A stretch of DNA of 64,000 nt from Mesaphorura yosii (Eukaryota; Arthropoda; Collembola; Poduromorpha; Tullbergiidae): contig WIXG01000296.1 of the NCBI GenBank assembly GCA_009869945.1, positions 1-64,000 of the forward strand. Reading direction: 5' to 3'. Each line of letters starts with the position of its first letter. Position 1 is the stretch's first letter. This document shows, piece by piece, positions 27,701 to 37,899 of the stretch. The notes under the pieces were generated by a model. It ran no database searches. It saw only the letters and a list, made by a program, of their open reading frames with translations, and was not told the origin of the DNA. The translations under genes and the position numbers were made by a program.

Positions 27701-30102
27701 CGGGTACAACTCACATTATCCACCACCGCCAACCCAATCTACAATCTTAGGCCAAGTAAGTATGTTAGATGTTGTTACACGCATGAGGATTCAGGTATGA
27801 CGCTAAATTGACTGCACGTTGTCACACAGAGTCCGTACAATTCAAGTTCGTCCAGTAGCAATTCTTATACGAATAGTCACTTCAATAATTCTGCTGACGG
27901 CGGCACTTCTTCTGCGTGGGGTGGAATTTGCCTGGAGCGGTGGACAAATCTTGGACTGGAAATTGCTTACGTAGCAACTTATTTAGGCACAGCATTTATA
28001 TCTCCAGGTAGGATTAATTCATACTACGCCCTTCATTGAATTGTGAGAAATCGAAAACGTTCTTATTCTGTTGTTATGCTCCAGCACTGATTGTGGCGGC
28101 ATGCCATGCTTCAGTGTCCCAGAAGTTGACCTCACAGTTGAAAGGCGCTGCTGGTCTCGGCGGAACACAAAGCAATCTGAGTGCCAAGAATAACAGAAAC
28201 GACAACTTCCAGCATCCTGGTCTGAATGAACTGGTGCCAATTGGTGGGCTTGCAAACTACCGCCAGAAACCCAAACAAGTGATTATTGTGGCGCATGACG
28301 CAAATAATGCCCTCATTCGTAACAATGCAAACATGGATCGAGAAGTCGAAGGCAACGGTCCCTCAATTGGGCCTCCCGCCCGCTCTTCTCATAAAATAAT
28401 TCAGTGTGACCCCAACAATGACTCGGATGACGAGAATGATGAATTCCTCCAGCTACAAATTCAGGCTGACTTGGAGTCTTTCCGTCAGATTTCACAGCAA
28501 ATCAAAATGAATTCGACTGCTGCGAACAAGGTCAACACGGGGAAACGAAAGACAAGCACGTCAAGTCTGTTTAAGTCATTGCATCCAAATTCGTACCTTC
28601 ACCCAAACAGCCAAAGTCGCAGTCACAGTCACAGCAGTCATAGCCAGAGCAGAAGTCGAAGCCATTCGAGTGTTGGGCGCCATGAGCTGGACGTTGAAGC
28701 GGGTGACATAGAAAAAGAGCTACCAAGCTGCACCGGAAAGCAAATCGCATTTATTGACGGAATCAGCGTGGTTGAAGCTCCATTTGAGAGAAGACGCTCC
28801 TCAATTGGAGTCAGTCTATCGTCAAAGTCAAGGCGGCAGTCCGTTCCGAAGTTGCAGTCTGTGTTTGGTCACAGAAAACATCACCTCGGTAGTTTTGATG
28901 ACGTGCGCAAAGGCAGCGTGGATGAAGATGCGGAGAAAGACGACAATCGCATAAACAACAATGTGATCACGATCAAACCGATACGAGCAGCTAAAAACGA
29001 GGCGTCCATCATTCAGTCTCACCGTAAATTTCGCAAGAAATTACTAAGCAATGAAAGGCGACAAACGACGATGCTGACTGCTTCAGTTAATTCGACCGCC
29101 ATCATGCAACCGCCCACGCTGATGCCAACGTACTCATCGCAGTCATTTCGGAGCCGTCGAAGAGCCGCGAACCTCATGGCGGCGCTCGCAATTGTGTTTG
29201 TGCTCTGCTGGGTTCCGTACGTGATCTGCACCATTTGGGATATGTGCACACTCAACAAAGAGTAAGTCGTTTGCTTTTTTATACAAAATGCATACTTACA
29301 CAAACGAGTCTCAGATACGATACAAGTGTAACCCTGATTACGTTCTCGTTTAAGGCTAGTCCGTCTACTGCTTCCATTTGCCCTATTTCTTGGACACGCT
29401 CACTCTGCTATCAATCCTGTTGTGTCCTGGAGGCTCAATCGATCAGCATTTGTCCGGTTTCAGAAGAAGTCGTTCTTCACGTCCCTCGTTCCAGATTGGT
29501 CGTGCCTCCGGATTTGTCGCCTGTCCTGCCGATCGGTTGCGTCATGTCGTTACTACTGTTGCTCGTTTACCGGCGACAGTTGCTTGTGCTGCACTGGTAG
29601 CGACGATTTTCGCAATAGCAGCTTTGGCGATGCTGGAGTGGTTGTAGACACAAGACCCCGTACTCCAGCAACGGGAGGCGGAAGAGGGGTCAGGCTACAG
29701 CAGAAACATTTGGTTGGATCAAGACGCAAAGACAACCTTCGCAATCCTCCGCATTACAATCCGAAGAGCGGGCGAAGACCGTCCTCACTGGCGGCTGCGA
29801 TTCACCACAATCAACGTCTCCACCGGAGATCCACAGCCTGTGGACGACTCAAGTATCACTTGTGCTGTCAGTGGTGCCCGTGCTGCCGTTGGTATCACAG
29901 AGGCTCATCGTCTTCATACGGAGGTGGAGGAGGCTCAAGCTATCATCACCGGCGTGGAAGACGCCGCAGAGCGTCAAGCCCGGATGGATGGAACACATCC
30001 ACAAATGAAGCAGCACTCGGCGCTTTTCACCCGAAGTATTTAAGCAGACTTCCAGCCCCGGACCCGATTTCAAAATGTCACACGTCGCATTTCCTTCATT
30101 AA
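21782..30102 (+). CDS. Class A (rhodopsin-like) peptide-type GPCR with giant third intracellular loop
   Basis: Predicted seven-transmembrane receptor. Exons are 21782-22065, 22147-22303, 22378-22460, 25845-25982, 27479-27755, 27830-28007, 28085-29261 and 29355-30102; all phases agree and give 1013 residues. TM1 has GVIGN, TM2 NLAAAD, TM3 starts with the disulfide Cys (MCQL), TM4 the usual Trp, TM5 a Pro, TM6 CWVP, TM7 HAHSAINP. The extracellular N-terminus (about 95 residues) and second extracellular loop are Ser/Asn-rich with several N-glycosylation sequons. The third intracellular loop is about 350 residues with Ser-Arg/Ser-His repeats, and the tail is about 223 residues with Cys clusters and a poly-Gly stretch. 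Two activation motifs differ from the class: DRW (208-210) replaces DRY and NPVVSW (785-790) replaces NPxxY. Introns 3 and 4 are long (3.4 and 1.5 kb). A poly(A) signal lies at 30449. The ligand and subfamily are not recognised; TM6-TM7 look like a neuropeptide receptor. Confidence 0.88.
22461..25844 (+). other. GPCR intron 3 (3.4 kb)
   Basis: Bounded by a GTAAGT donor after the TM2/extracellular loop 1 exon and a TTTTTATAG acceptor before TM3, both phase 2. No nested gene was recognised inside it on either strand. Confidence 0.8.
25983..27478 (+). other. GPCR intron 4 (1.5 kb)
   Basis: GTACGG donor and CATTCCAG acceptor join the DRW-containing exon to the TM4 exon in phase 2. A 65-codon frame at 26835-27032 with one hydrophobic stretch lies inside but has no supporting evidence as a gene. 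Confidence 0.8.
28609..28680 (+). repeat. Ser-His/Ser-Arg coding repeat in the GPCR loop
   Basis: A low-complexity purine-rich tract encodes alternating Ser with His, Arg or Gln within the third intracellular loop. Such tracts are often phosphorylation-rich and vary in length between individuals; that is inference here. Confidence 0.7.
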
Positions 30103-31157
30103 GTATGTCGTATTTCGTGTGTCCAAATTCCGTCAATGGCCTCGCCTGATAGACTTGAACCAGTCAACCTTCAAAACCGTACCAATTCTTATGAATATAC
30201 TGTACTCTAGAGGTAAATCCTATTTTCCAATGGTTAGGATGTTCTTAATGTTAGCATAAAGTAGTCAGTCGATATTGTGTCTATATTACTCATATACTCG
30301 TCACCATTTACCTGTGATTTCAATTTAGCTAGTGCAATGCTAGTAAGAACAGCTAGTAATAGGATTCAGTAGTGAACACCCACTTAGAATAGTTGATAGT
30401 ATGGTAGAAAATTGTTAGAAATATGTAGCGCATGTTTGTTGGGTCCAAAATAAAATGGGAATGTTGTCTTCTAATTTGATGATTTTTGGGACTCCATTTA
30501 GACGGTTCACCGATGCGTACACCTTCTTCAGTCTTCTTGTCTGGCAAGCCCATTCATGCCTCACTCTATCGAAACACACCTAAGTTTTCAGCCGCGTTGG
30601 TTTTTGAATCATGATTAACGAGTAGTTAAAACCACACAAAGGAAATGCGTACATCAGACAGCAAAGACGCTTCTTCATGCTTCTGAGACTAGTTTGGTTA
30701 ACGAGCTTCGATAACATAAATAAGCCACAGATATTAACACTTTGAAATCGCAATCTGACCGCAAGAGAAAAAAGAATTTATTCTTCGTGCTGTCCGGTTC
30801 TTGAGTTGAGATTTATACAAAGACTGTTCCTGGCTTTCACGAAATATCAAATTAAAAGCCTTATTCTCCATAACCTGATAACCTGCTATAAGAATGACAT
30901 TAGAAGTGTCTCATATTTCCGGATATCCTGTTTCAGTGAAAGAAGCATCTTGGACAAAGTGTAGAAGTCATGTGTTCCAGAAAGCGCATGAAGTATAGGA
31001 TGAATCGAACAAGCGAGAGTGAGAGCAGCGAATTCATTCAGTTTGAAATATTCCACTCGGTGTGTCTTCAATAATTGGAGTGATTGGATCTTCGGGAGAG
31101 TAAATACGTGCAGTGAAGCTGGTCCAGTCATATCTGGCTGCTAAATATCAAGTGTTA
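30103..31157 (+). other. GPCR 3'UTR and PTGES2 upstream region
   Basis: Contains an AATAAA poly(A) signal at 30449-30454 in a plausible position for the GPCR transcript. The rest is likely the PTGES2 promoter and 5'UTR. No other coding sequence was seen. Confidence 0.6.
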
Positions 31158-32707
31158 ATGGTCAGTGCCAACACCAGAATGGGGTTTCGTCGAAACTTGA
31201 TTCTAGCCCCAACGCTCCTGATTCACAATGGCGGAAATATTTCGCGTAATAATATCGTCAAAGTACGCCAACTTCACTCAACGACTACACGAGGAGCCCA
31301 GGTTGATCACTGGGGCAAACGACTCCTGGTAGGGTTTGGGATTGGATCAGCGATTGGCGGCGGCTACGCATTGTATAAGTACTTAAACCAGCCCGTTGGA
31401 GTGATAACTTTCACAGCACCTCCTCATATAGAAATCAATCGGTACCACTTGAATAAGGTCCCACAGAATCCCATCTCACGAACCGTAAGAACTTGATTTC
31501 TTCGAATTGAGTTGTTAAATGGTTTGTGGACTCTTCTGGCGCTTTGTTGTAGATAAAGTATCCCGGTGACACCAGCGGACTGAAGCTCACTTTATACCAA
31601 TATCAAACTTGTCCGTTTTGTTGCAAGGTATGAACAGAATGACTTGCTATTATATCACAGGAAGACTCAGAAAATTGTAATTCTTAGGTTCGTACAATGT
31701 TGGATTTCTTGGGCGTATCTTACAACGTGGTGGAAGTAAATCCTGTGCTACGAACGCAATTGAAATGGTCCGAGAAGTACAAGAAAGTTCCTATTCTTAT
31801 CGTGGAGACCGGGGACGGTGAAATTTTGCAACTCAACGACAGCAGCATGATCATTAGTACCTTGTACTCGTTTTTGCAAAGCAGTGGCAACAATGGAGAG
31901 GGAGGGCTTAAGCTTAGCAATTACGCGGAATTTTATCCCACCAGCGTGTCACTCCATGTAATCAATGTAAATATGCGAGTCACAGAATTTTAGGTTGTAA
32001 ATCGTGATTTGGGTTTGAGCAGAAAGACGGGAAGCAAGAGACCGACATTCTCAACAAATACTTCTTAATGTTTGGCGAAAATGCTCCTTCAAAAGGAGAG
32101 ACAAAAACAAAAGAAGAAATACTGAATGAGAGAAAATGGAGGCAATGGGCAGACAGCGTTTATGTGCACACGCTTTCTCCAAATATTTATCGGTCCATCC
32201 CTGAAGCATTGGATTCATTCAGATACTTCGATCAGGTAAGTAAGCGATCAAAATTATTTCCTTGATGCCGTCCCGTGACGTTAACCTTTTGACGTTGTCA
32301 ATACTTTGCTTTCATGACTTTCATTTTGTTTTTAGGTTGGAGAATGGGATAAGAACTTCAGCCAGTGGGAACGCAAGTTGGTTATTTATGTTGGAGCAAC
32401 AGCCATGTGGCTGATTGGAAAACGATTGCAGAAGCGACACAACCTGAAGAAAGATGTACGACAGTCCCTTTACGACGAGAGCAATCATTGGATGCGGACA
32501 ATTAGAGAGAACGGAGGCGAATTTATGGGTGGATCGAAACCAAACCTTGCGGATCTAGCTGTGTACGGTGTGCTGAGCAGTATAGAAGGATGCAAAGCTT
32601 TCGGGGACTTGGATGCACACTCGCCAATTATCTCAGACTGGTACTACAAAGTCAAACAGAGCCTCCAGCAGCCGGAAGTGATCAGGGCGGCAGCAGTCTC
32701 GGCTTAA
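31158..32707 (+). CDS. PTGES2: Prostaglandin E synthase 2 (membrane-associated, mPGES-2 family)
   Basis: Predicted PTGES2 family protein, which converts PGH2 to PGE2 in vertebrates and carries a glutaredoxin-like thioredoxin fold joined to a GST-C-like domain. Five exons (31158-31484, 31553-31627, 31688-31966, 32023-32235, 32336-32707), all phase 0, encode 421 residues. The N-terminus is Arg-rich without acids, as in a mitochondrial or Golgi-directed leader, followed by a hydrophobic GFGIGSAIGGGYALYKYL segment. The redox motif CPFC is at residues 129-132 (CPFCCK), and the KVPIL and QLNDSSMII glutathione-site motifs follow. The C-terminal helical domain ends SKPNLADLAVYGVLSSI, as in the family. 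The start codon is the first ATG in frame (an upstream frame is open but lacks ATG). A poly(A) signal lies at 32776. Whether the arthropod enzyme makes prostaglandin is not shown by sequence. Confidence 0.92.
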
Positions 32708-33587
32708 TTGTATGCGCATGACGGAGATCTCGCGACGGAATGTATTACCAGTTATTCATGAAGTCATTGAAGTAGAATAAAACAAAGTTAAACTAATCTT
32801 ACCAGAAAAATTGACTGAAATAAATCAAGTCTGTAAAACAGGGATTGATCTAGCATGAATTTTATTTATTTTTTAATTTCGAGACACAAACAAGCTAGTA
32901 ATTACTAGTCTACCGTACAAGTACATTACATAAACATTGAAAATTCAACGATGAAAAACGTAGTGCTAATAATAAAGAATAACAAGATGTATGCTTCAAC
33001 TCAACTAGCATTAAACTATTTTGTGATTGTATTGTATTCAGATCACAAATCTGCAAATTAGTTCGAGCAACAACAGTCAAGACGTCTTCAAGACTGCGGA
33101 ATGTAGCGGAAAACTGATTCAGTGCGTGCAGTGGTCGCGGCCCTCGGCTCGACATTCCTTCTGCACTGTTGCCTCACGTCTTGTCTTGACTGCTCGTAAG
33201 TGAAAGTGATAAGGTCGGAGACTTTGGCGTGTCGTTGCGGTGAACTTGGACTAGGAATCTTAATACTCGACGCCTTAGCGTCTTCTTGCATTGCAAGATC
33301 GTTCCCAAACTCTTCGCTTTTGTTAAGTGACTCCGTTACACTTGTGGTTAATTGTTTCTAATAGTGTCTGTGTAAATTGTGTGGAATCAACATGCTAACA
33401 AGAACAGTTCCTAAACATACTAATACAGTAGTAGTAACTCCAATACAATTAAGAATTCAGGCGCATGCGTTTTTGTTTCGAATTAGAGTGTGTTCGTTGA
33501 ATTGAACTTGCATGATTACTTTTACTTTTTAGCTTGGCCTGTGATGGTGCTTTGAGATTGAAATATTGAGGAAATCGGCCTTAATAT
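32708..33587. other. Convergent 3' ends of PTGES2 and the DnaJ-X gene
   Basis: The plus-strand AATAAA at 32776 and minus-strand AATAAA copies at about 32861-32870 lie within 100 bp, so the two transcripts end nearly back to back. This implies a DnaJ-X 3'UTR of about 700 bp or an extra 3' exon (see 33091-33358). Confidence 0.6.
33091..33358 (-). other. Possible coding exon downstream of the DnaJ-X gene
   Basis: On the minus strand a TATTAG acceptor-like site is followed by an open frame of about 88 codons, Ser/Thr-rich at first, with a VSDLITFTYEQSR segment, and a GTGAGG donor-like site inside. I recognise no family. It could be an alternative last exon of the DnaJ-X transcript, a separate small gene, or chance open frame within the 3'UTR. 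Confidence 0.2.
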
Positions 33588-34937
33588 TTAGTACGCATAA
33601 CTATCTTGAAAATTCAGCTTTACGCTCCGGTAGATTTCTCCAACGATTTTCAGCGCCTCCGCTCTTCGCTTCCGTTCCAACTTGTCAGCACCTACGTTAT
33701 CACCAAGCACCCGGTCACAGACACTTCGAAGTACACTTTCAACTTCCAGCTTGCTTCCTTGCCACAGCGCGTCAATTCCTTTCCGTGCCGCCTCTGACTC
33801 CAGACGATCTTTCTCTGCCTGGCTCACAAACTCTCCACGTTTCTCAGCCTCTTGTAAGTTTACGAAAGTCTTGTGCACATCGACGGCAGTCTTAACTGTG
33901 GTGAACGTTTCACTCACGGCGTGTCCTTTCATCTTCATTTTATGCATGAAACTTGTGAATCCCAAGAATTCGTCTTTTGTTAAATATTCAGCAGCCTTGT
34001 TCACGTAAATGTACCCGATCGACTGCAAAAGCTGTACTCCATAATTCTGCACCTTCAATTCTTCCGTCTCATCTTCAATTTGTTTCCGGAACGCTGCCTC
34101 GCGAGCTGCTGAGTATCCATTAAGCTTTACAATTAAATTCTCCGCCAATTTCGCTACACGTACTTCTCGCTCCTTCTTGCGCAGTTCCATTTCTTCTATT
34201 CGTTTCTCTAAAGATTGTTTCTTGTCCACTGAAGAATCTCCGTTTTCTGCACCATTTGAGACACTAGCACCTTCTTCGCCGTTCTCATCATCAGCCGCCT
34301 GTGCCATCGCTGATTTGAAATGTTTTGCGATTGCCAGCTCGCCAATTATATCGATGAAACGATCGCCACCAAATTGGGCTTGGAAGAATGACTCTGGATC
34401 CATGAATCCACCTTCCGGAGCAGAACCTTTCGGACCAAACTCGTTGTACTTTTTACGTAAAACTGGATCACTCAGCACTTGATAGGCTTCCGATATTTTC
34501 TTGAACTTCTCTTCGGCGTCTGGCGTTTTGTTCTTATCAGGATGAAATTGCATTGCTAAAGCATAATATTTCTTCTTAATTTCACCGGCTGAAGCATTTG
34601 GAGCAACACCAAGTAAATCATAATATTCTAACGATGCGGGATCTTCATCAGTTCCGAGCTTGTACTTGTTCTTTCGAGGTGGTGTCGCATTTGATCCGGC
34701 GGCCGTAGTGCTACTGGCAAACCCAGTCTTTGGCGGAGGAGGCCGAGTAGGCGACGGCGGCTTGGAGTCGTAGTCAATTAGATTGCTACAATTGTAGCAT
34801 AAAACCTTTGCATTATTAGTTGGCGAGGAGGCTTGAAACAGAAGAGCGTATTCAATAGGTATGGAACACTTGGTGCATATTATTGTTTTGAACTGAGGTT
34901 TCCGTGAAGGTATAACAGTTGTCGTTGCTCCATCCAT
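33588..34937 (-). CDS. J-domain co-chaperone with DnaJ-X C-terminal domain (fungal/plant-type)
   Basis: Predicted Hsp40 co-chaperone that stimulates Hsp70 ATPase. A single exon encodes 449 residues. An N-terminal CxxC pair (C21/C24 and C47/C50) suggests a small zinc ribbon, followed by a Pro-rich linker, a J domain at about 104-168 with HPD at 132-134, and a long C-terminal region starting at [12 protein letters not shown] (about 190) with charged coiled segments and a [17 protein letters not shown] motif near the end. This layout matches DnaJ-X proteins such as yeast Caj1/Djp1 and plant homologues. There is no G/F-rich region or central zinc-finger repeat of DnaJA/B type. The ATG sits in a good AAAATGG context. 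An intron of about 100 bp (donor 35134, acceptor 35035) lies in the 5'UTR, so it behaves as a resident nuclear gene. I know of no standard animal DNAJ family with this domain, so transfer from a fungus is a serious possibility. Confidence 0.88.
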   Translation of the reverse strand: MDGATTTVIPSRKPQFKTIICTKCSIPIEYALLFQASSPTNNAKVLCYNCSNLIDYDSKPPSPTRPPPPKTGFASSTTAAGSNATPPRKNKYKLGTDEDPASLEYYDLLGVAPNASAGEIKKKYYALAMQFHPDKNKTPDAEEKFKKISEAYQVLSDPVLRKKYNEFGPKGSAPEGGFMDPESFFQAQFGGDRFIDIIGELAIAKHFKSAMAQAADDENGEEGASVSNGAENGDSSVDKKQSLEKRIEEMELRKKEREVRVAKLAENLIVKLNGYSAAREAAFRKQIEDETEELKVQNYGVQLLQSIGYIYVNKAAEYLTKDEFLGFTSFMHKMKMKGHAVSETFTTVKTAVDVHKTFVNLQEAEKRGEFVSQAEKDRLESEAARKGIDALWQGSKLEVESVLRSVCDRVLGDNVGADKLERKRRAEALKIVGEIYRSVKLNFQDSYAY

Positions 34938-36043
34938 TTTGGAATGATGATACCACTTACTGCCTGGATCTCAGACGAAAGTAGTGTCAAAGTTGAAGCA
35001 GCTGTGAACACAGTTGTCAAAAGAAGAATGACACCTGAAACCAAGAACAAGAATAACCAGAATGTTAACATTAAAAAGGTTTCAAACATTAATTAATATT
35101 AAATAGTAAAGGATTTAGGTTAGGCGTACCTCACCTGTGTCGTCTTCAGCACTTCGATACGATTTTCTCAGAAGATTTTACTCTCAACTCACATCTAATA
35201 CAGTACCAATGATGTTAAACAATAACAGGTGATGAACCACTAGAATATCTGCCAATATCAATGAATACAATTTCATTTATACTCACAGTGTCAACGCGTT
35301 ACGGAAGCCTAGTAACTGTCTCGGCTCTTACCAATCAAAATTGTCTCACAATCACTTGATCGCGAAGAATGCTAAACAATGAATGACAAATCTCTACTGG
35401 ACTTACTTGACTTATTAGCGAATGAATGACGTCGCGAGGAACAAGGTCGACCGGATGACTATGACTAATCTTTCGAGCGCAGCAGACACAGTATCAGTGG
35501 TGTCGTATGTATGAGTAATGACTTGAGTTGTTTAACTATAATTTCCGCTTAATGACACGTTTCGTCGCAGAGGCTCAGGTATTATATGCGCAGTGCAGTT
35601 AAATAAAATGTAATTACGATTCGACACGCAACAGAACATTCAATAGAGCGCCAACGACTCTGTGTCTCAGGTCTCACAGCAGCTCAGCGTGTGCATGTCA
35701 ATCGCAGCAGAACCACCCAACGACTCGAATTTGCACAGATTATCAAATGAGAGATCTTGCCAATTCGTATTCTGTCTGCAGTGCAGCTGTTCCCAAAAAT
35801 TCATATTTAATACATGGAAAGAGAGTCTAGTAAACTCTGGAATTCGCTAGAACACATGCATGAGACGAATCAATAAAATTGTATGCTTGTCACTGCAAGG
35901 TTGACAACAAACCCGCTTTTGCGAATTTTCAAAGAGAAAAGTGGTGCGTATGTCGAAAGAAATCGACTTTCTGTGTTTATCAACAATTTGCAGATTAATT
36001 TCATCAATTACCTTCAAAATTCTTTGCGGATACTGAAGACAGA
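34938..36043. other. Divergent promoter region between the DnaJ-X gene and PRCC
   Basis: Holds the DnaJ-X 5'UTR (exon end about 35135, CACAG/GTGAGG donor; acceptor GGTTTCAG at 35036-35035) and the upstream region of PRCC. The minus-strand hydrophobic frame at 34880-35089 is the polypyrimidine tract and 5'UTR read as protein, not a gene. Confidence 0.6.
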
Positions 36044-37662
36044 ATGGCCCTTGTTTCATATGGCAGTGGAAGTGATGACAGTGGCAGTGAGGATGAAGAT
36101 GAGCAACATAAAATGCAGGTGGATGTTAACGACGGTGGTAAGGTCGCGGCCTCCAAAACTGCTCAACACTCCTCCGCTTCAACTTCAGTGACAAATGAAC
36201 TTGACGTTAACATTGCCTCATCGACGGCGCCGGGCTTGAAACTTGACGCAGTTTTACCAAAACCAAAATACTCGACTAAACTACTGGAAATTGATCCCGT
36301 TCCTCCAAAGAAAGTATATGGCGATGAAGAATCCATGCCAAAGCCACCGGGACCATCTTCTTTGGGATCATCCTTCAGTAAATTACAGAAAGTCGGAGCA
36401 AAAGTTCGCATCTCCATTCCATCACTGAAGGACGTAAGCCAGTTTGCACATGGTCGGATTTTGGCAATACTTTAATTCTAGGCATAAATATGATTTCTTT
36501 ATAGTTCGAGAATGACGAAAAGGATGAGAAGGATAGGAAGAAAATATACCAGCCACCAAAGGTAATATCACGGGCTCCAATTTGTACTACTTCATCCTAA
36601 CAGTGTCGGGTTGCAAACAGCACCTACAACCTAACACGTCACCTTAAATCTCTTTTTGCAGAAAGGATCCGGGCTGTTTGCAATTCTTCCAGAGCCGAAG
36701 CTTGGCAGTTACATGCCGAAAGCACAAACAAATGCCGAATTCGCTCCGGCAAAAAATAACTTCGCTAATTCAACAAGCACGGCGTCTTCGTCAAGTGCAA
36801 AGTCGTCTGCACCTCTTATTCCACAGCAAACACTGAAAAGGCCGTTATCTCCAACTGCAGCAAGTAAAAAGCTTGCTCAAGTCCGAGCCAAGTACATGAA
36901 GCAGGAGATAGACTGTATTAAGGTCGTGAGAAAGAAGGGCAAAGATAAGGTTGAGGAATCAGAAGCAGTCAAACCGCGTCAAAGAGTAGATTCCGACGAA
37001 GACGAAGAAAGCAATTCAGATTTCTTTTCTTTGGATTCGTCGGCACAAGACAATGACGACGTGGTTCCAATGGAGACTGATCGCGTGCCCAGTCCGGTCT
37101 TTTTCTCAGCCGATCGGTACGACCAACCTGCTGAGGCTCTGGAAGAAGAAAGGTTGCCCTCTGCGTCTTTTACTGACCAGTCTCCGCAGTTAGAGGATGA
37201 TGTCGTAAGTGCACAACTTTTTACGAGGTGGTCAGGATTCAGGAGTCTTAACTTTTCATTCCATTTAATTCTCTGTCCCAGATGAAATACATTCAACCTT
37301 CCAAGAAAGCTAGGAGAGGTGGAACAACTGCTCCAGTGAATATAATCGACATCAATGCGGATGACTTGCGACCACAGTCGACGGAGTGGCTCAAGGCAAT
37401 TTCGGACACGGTAAGCTATTAGTAGCTAAAGGAAATTAATATCATTGTCAATTACGTGCGTGGCATCTTCACGTTCGATCTTGTTCGTGTGCAGTCAATG
37501 ATCCCACCGCGAAAAGTGAATCTTCCTGGAGGCCTGAGCAAACGAAAGCACCAAATCACATATTTAGCTGCGGAAGCTAAGGCAAGAGAGGAGGAATTGC
37601 AGAATCAATGGGCTGCAAATCGCCATGCAAGAAGACAAACGCAGAATAAATATGGATTTTAA
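36044..37662 (+). CDS. PRCC: PRCC homologue (proline-rich mitotic checkpoint control factor)
   Basis: Nuclear splicing- and checkpoint-associated protein; human PRCC binds MAD2B and is a spliceosome-associated factor. Five exons (36044-36433, 36505-36561, 36662-37204, 37282-37410, 37495-37662), all phase 0, encode 428 residues. The N-terminus MALVSYGSGSDDSGSEDED is the acidic Ser-rich start typical of the family. Next come the Pro-rich middle, the KKGSGLFAILPEPK-like block across the second intron, and the C-terminal block KRKHQITYLAAEAK ending RRQTQNKYGF, which is nearly identical in type to the human C-terminus. The gene is convergent with the Na+/H+ exchanger: its stop codon lies about 240 bp from the stop of the opposite gene. 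Confidence 0.93.
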
Positions 37663-37899
37663 TCATTTTAATGTGGAAGCCTTTCATGTGATCATTGATC
37701 AAGAATGGAAATGGGTGCATGTTTTAGCGCTCAGCTCATCGTTGAAGGAAGAATCACGTCTTATTCGAAGTTATTGAATGTCAGAGTTGTATTTATTTGT
37801 CCTTTGAAATAAGATGGAATGAATGCGTTAATGAGGATCACGTTTCGCGAGTTTACTCCAAAACATATCTTAATTATTTCTAAGCTAGTATTCATGTAA

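Noticed and set aside
29378-29744. Alternative frames over the last GPCR exon
   Set aside because: Only the frame that continues TM7 from the phase-2 junction gives the HAHSAINP motif; the others are shadows.
33588-34937. DnaJ-X gene as fungal contamination
   Set aside because: Flanked on both sides by animal genes in one continuous sequence and with a 5'UTR intron like its neighbours; not fully excluded without reads.
34880-35089. Hydrophobic minus-strand frame upstream of the DnaJ-X gene, resembling a membrane peptide
   Set aside because: The hydrophobic part is the polypyrimidine tract of a 5'UTR intron acceptor; the rest is the leader read in another frame.
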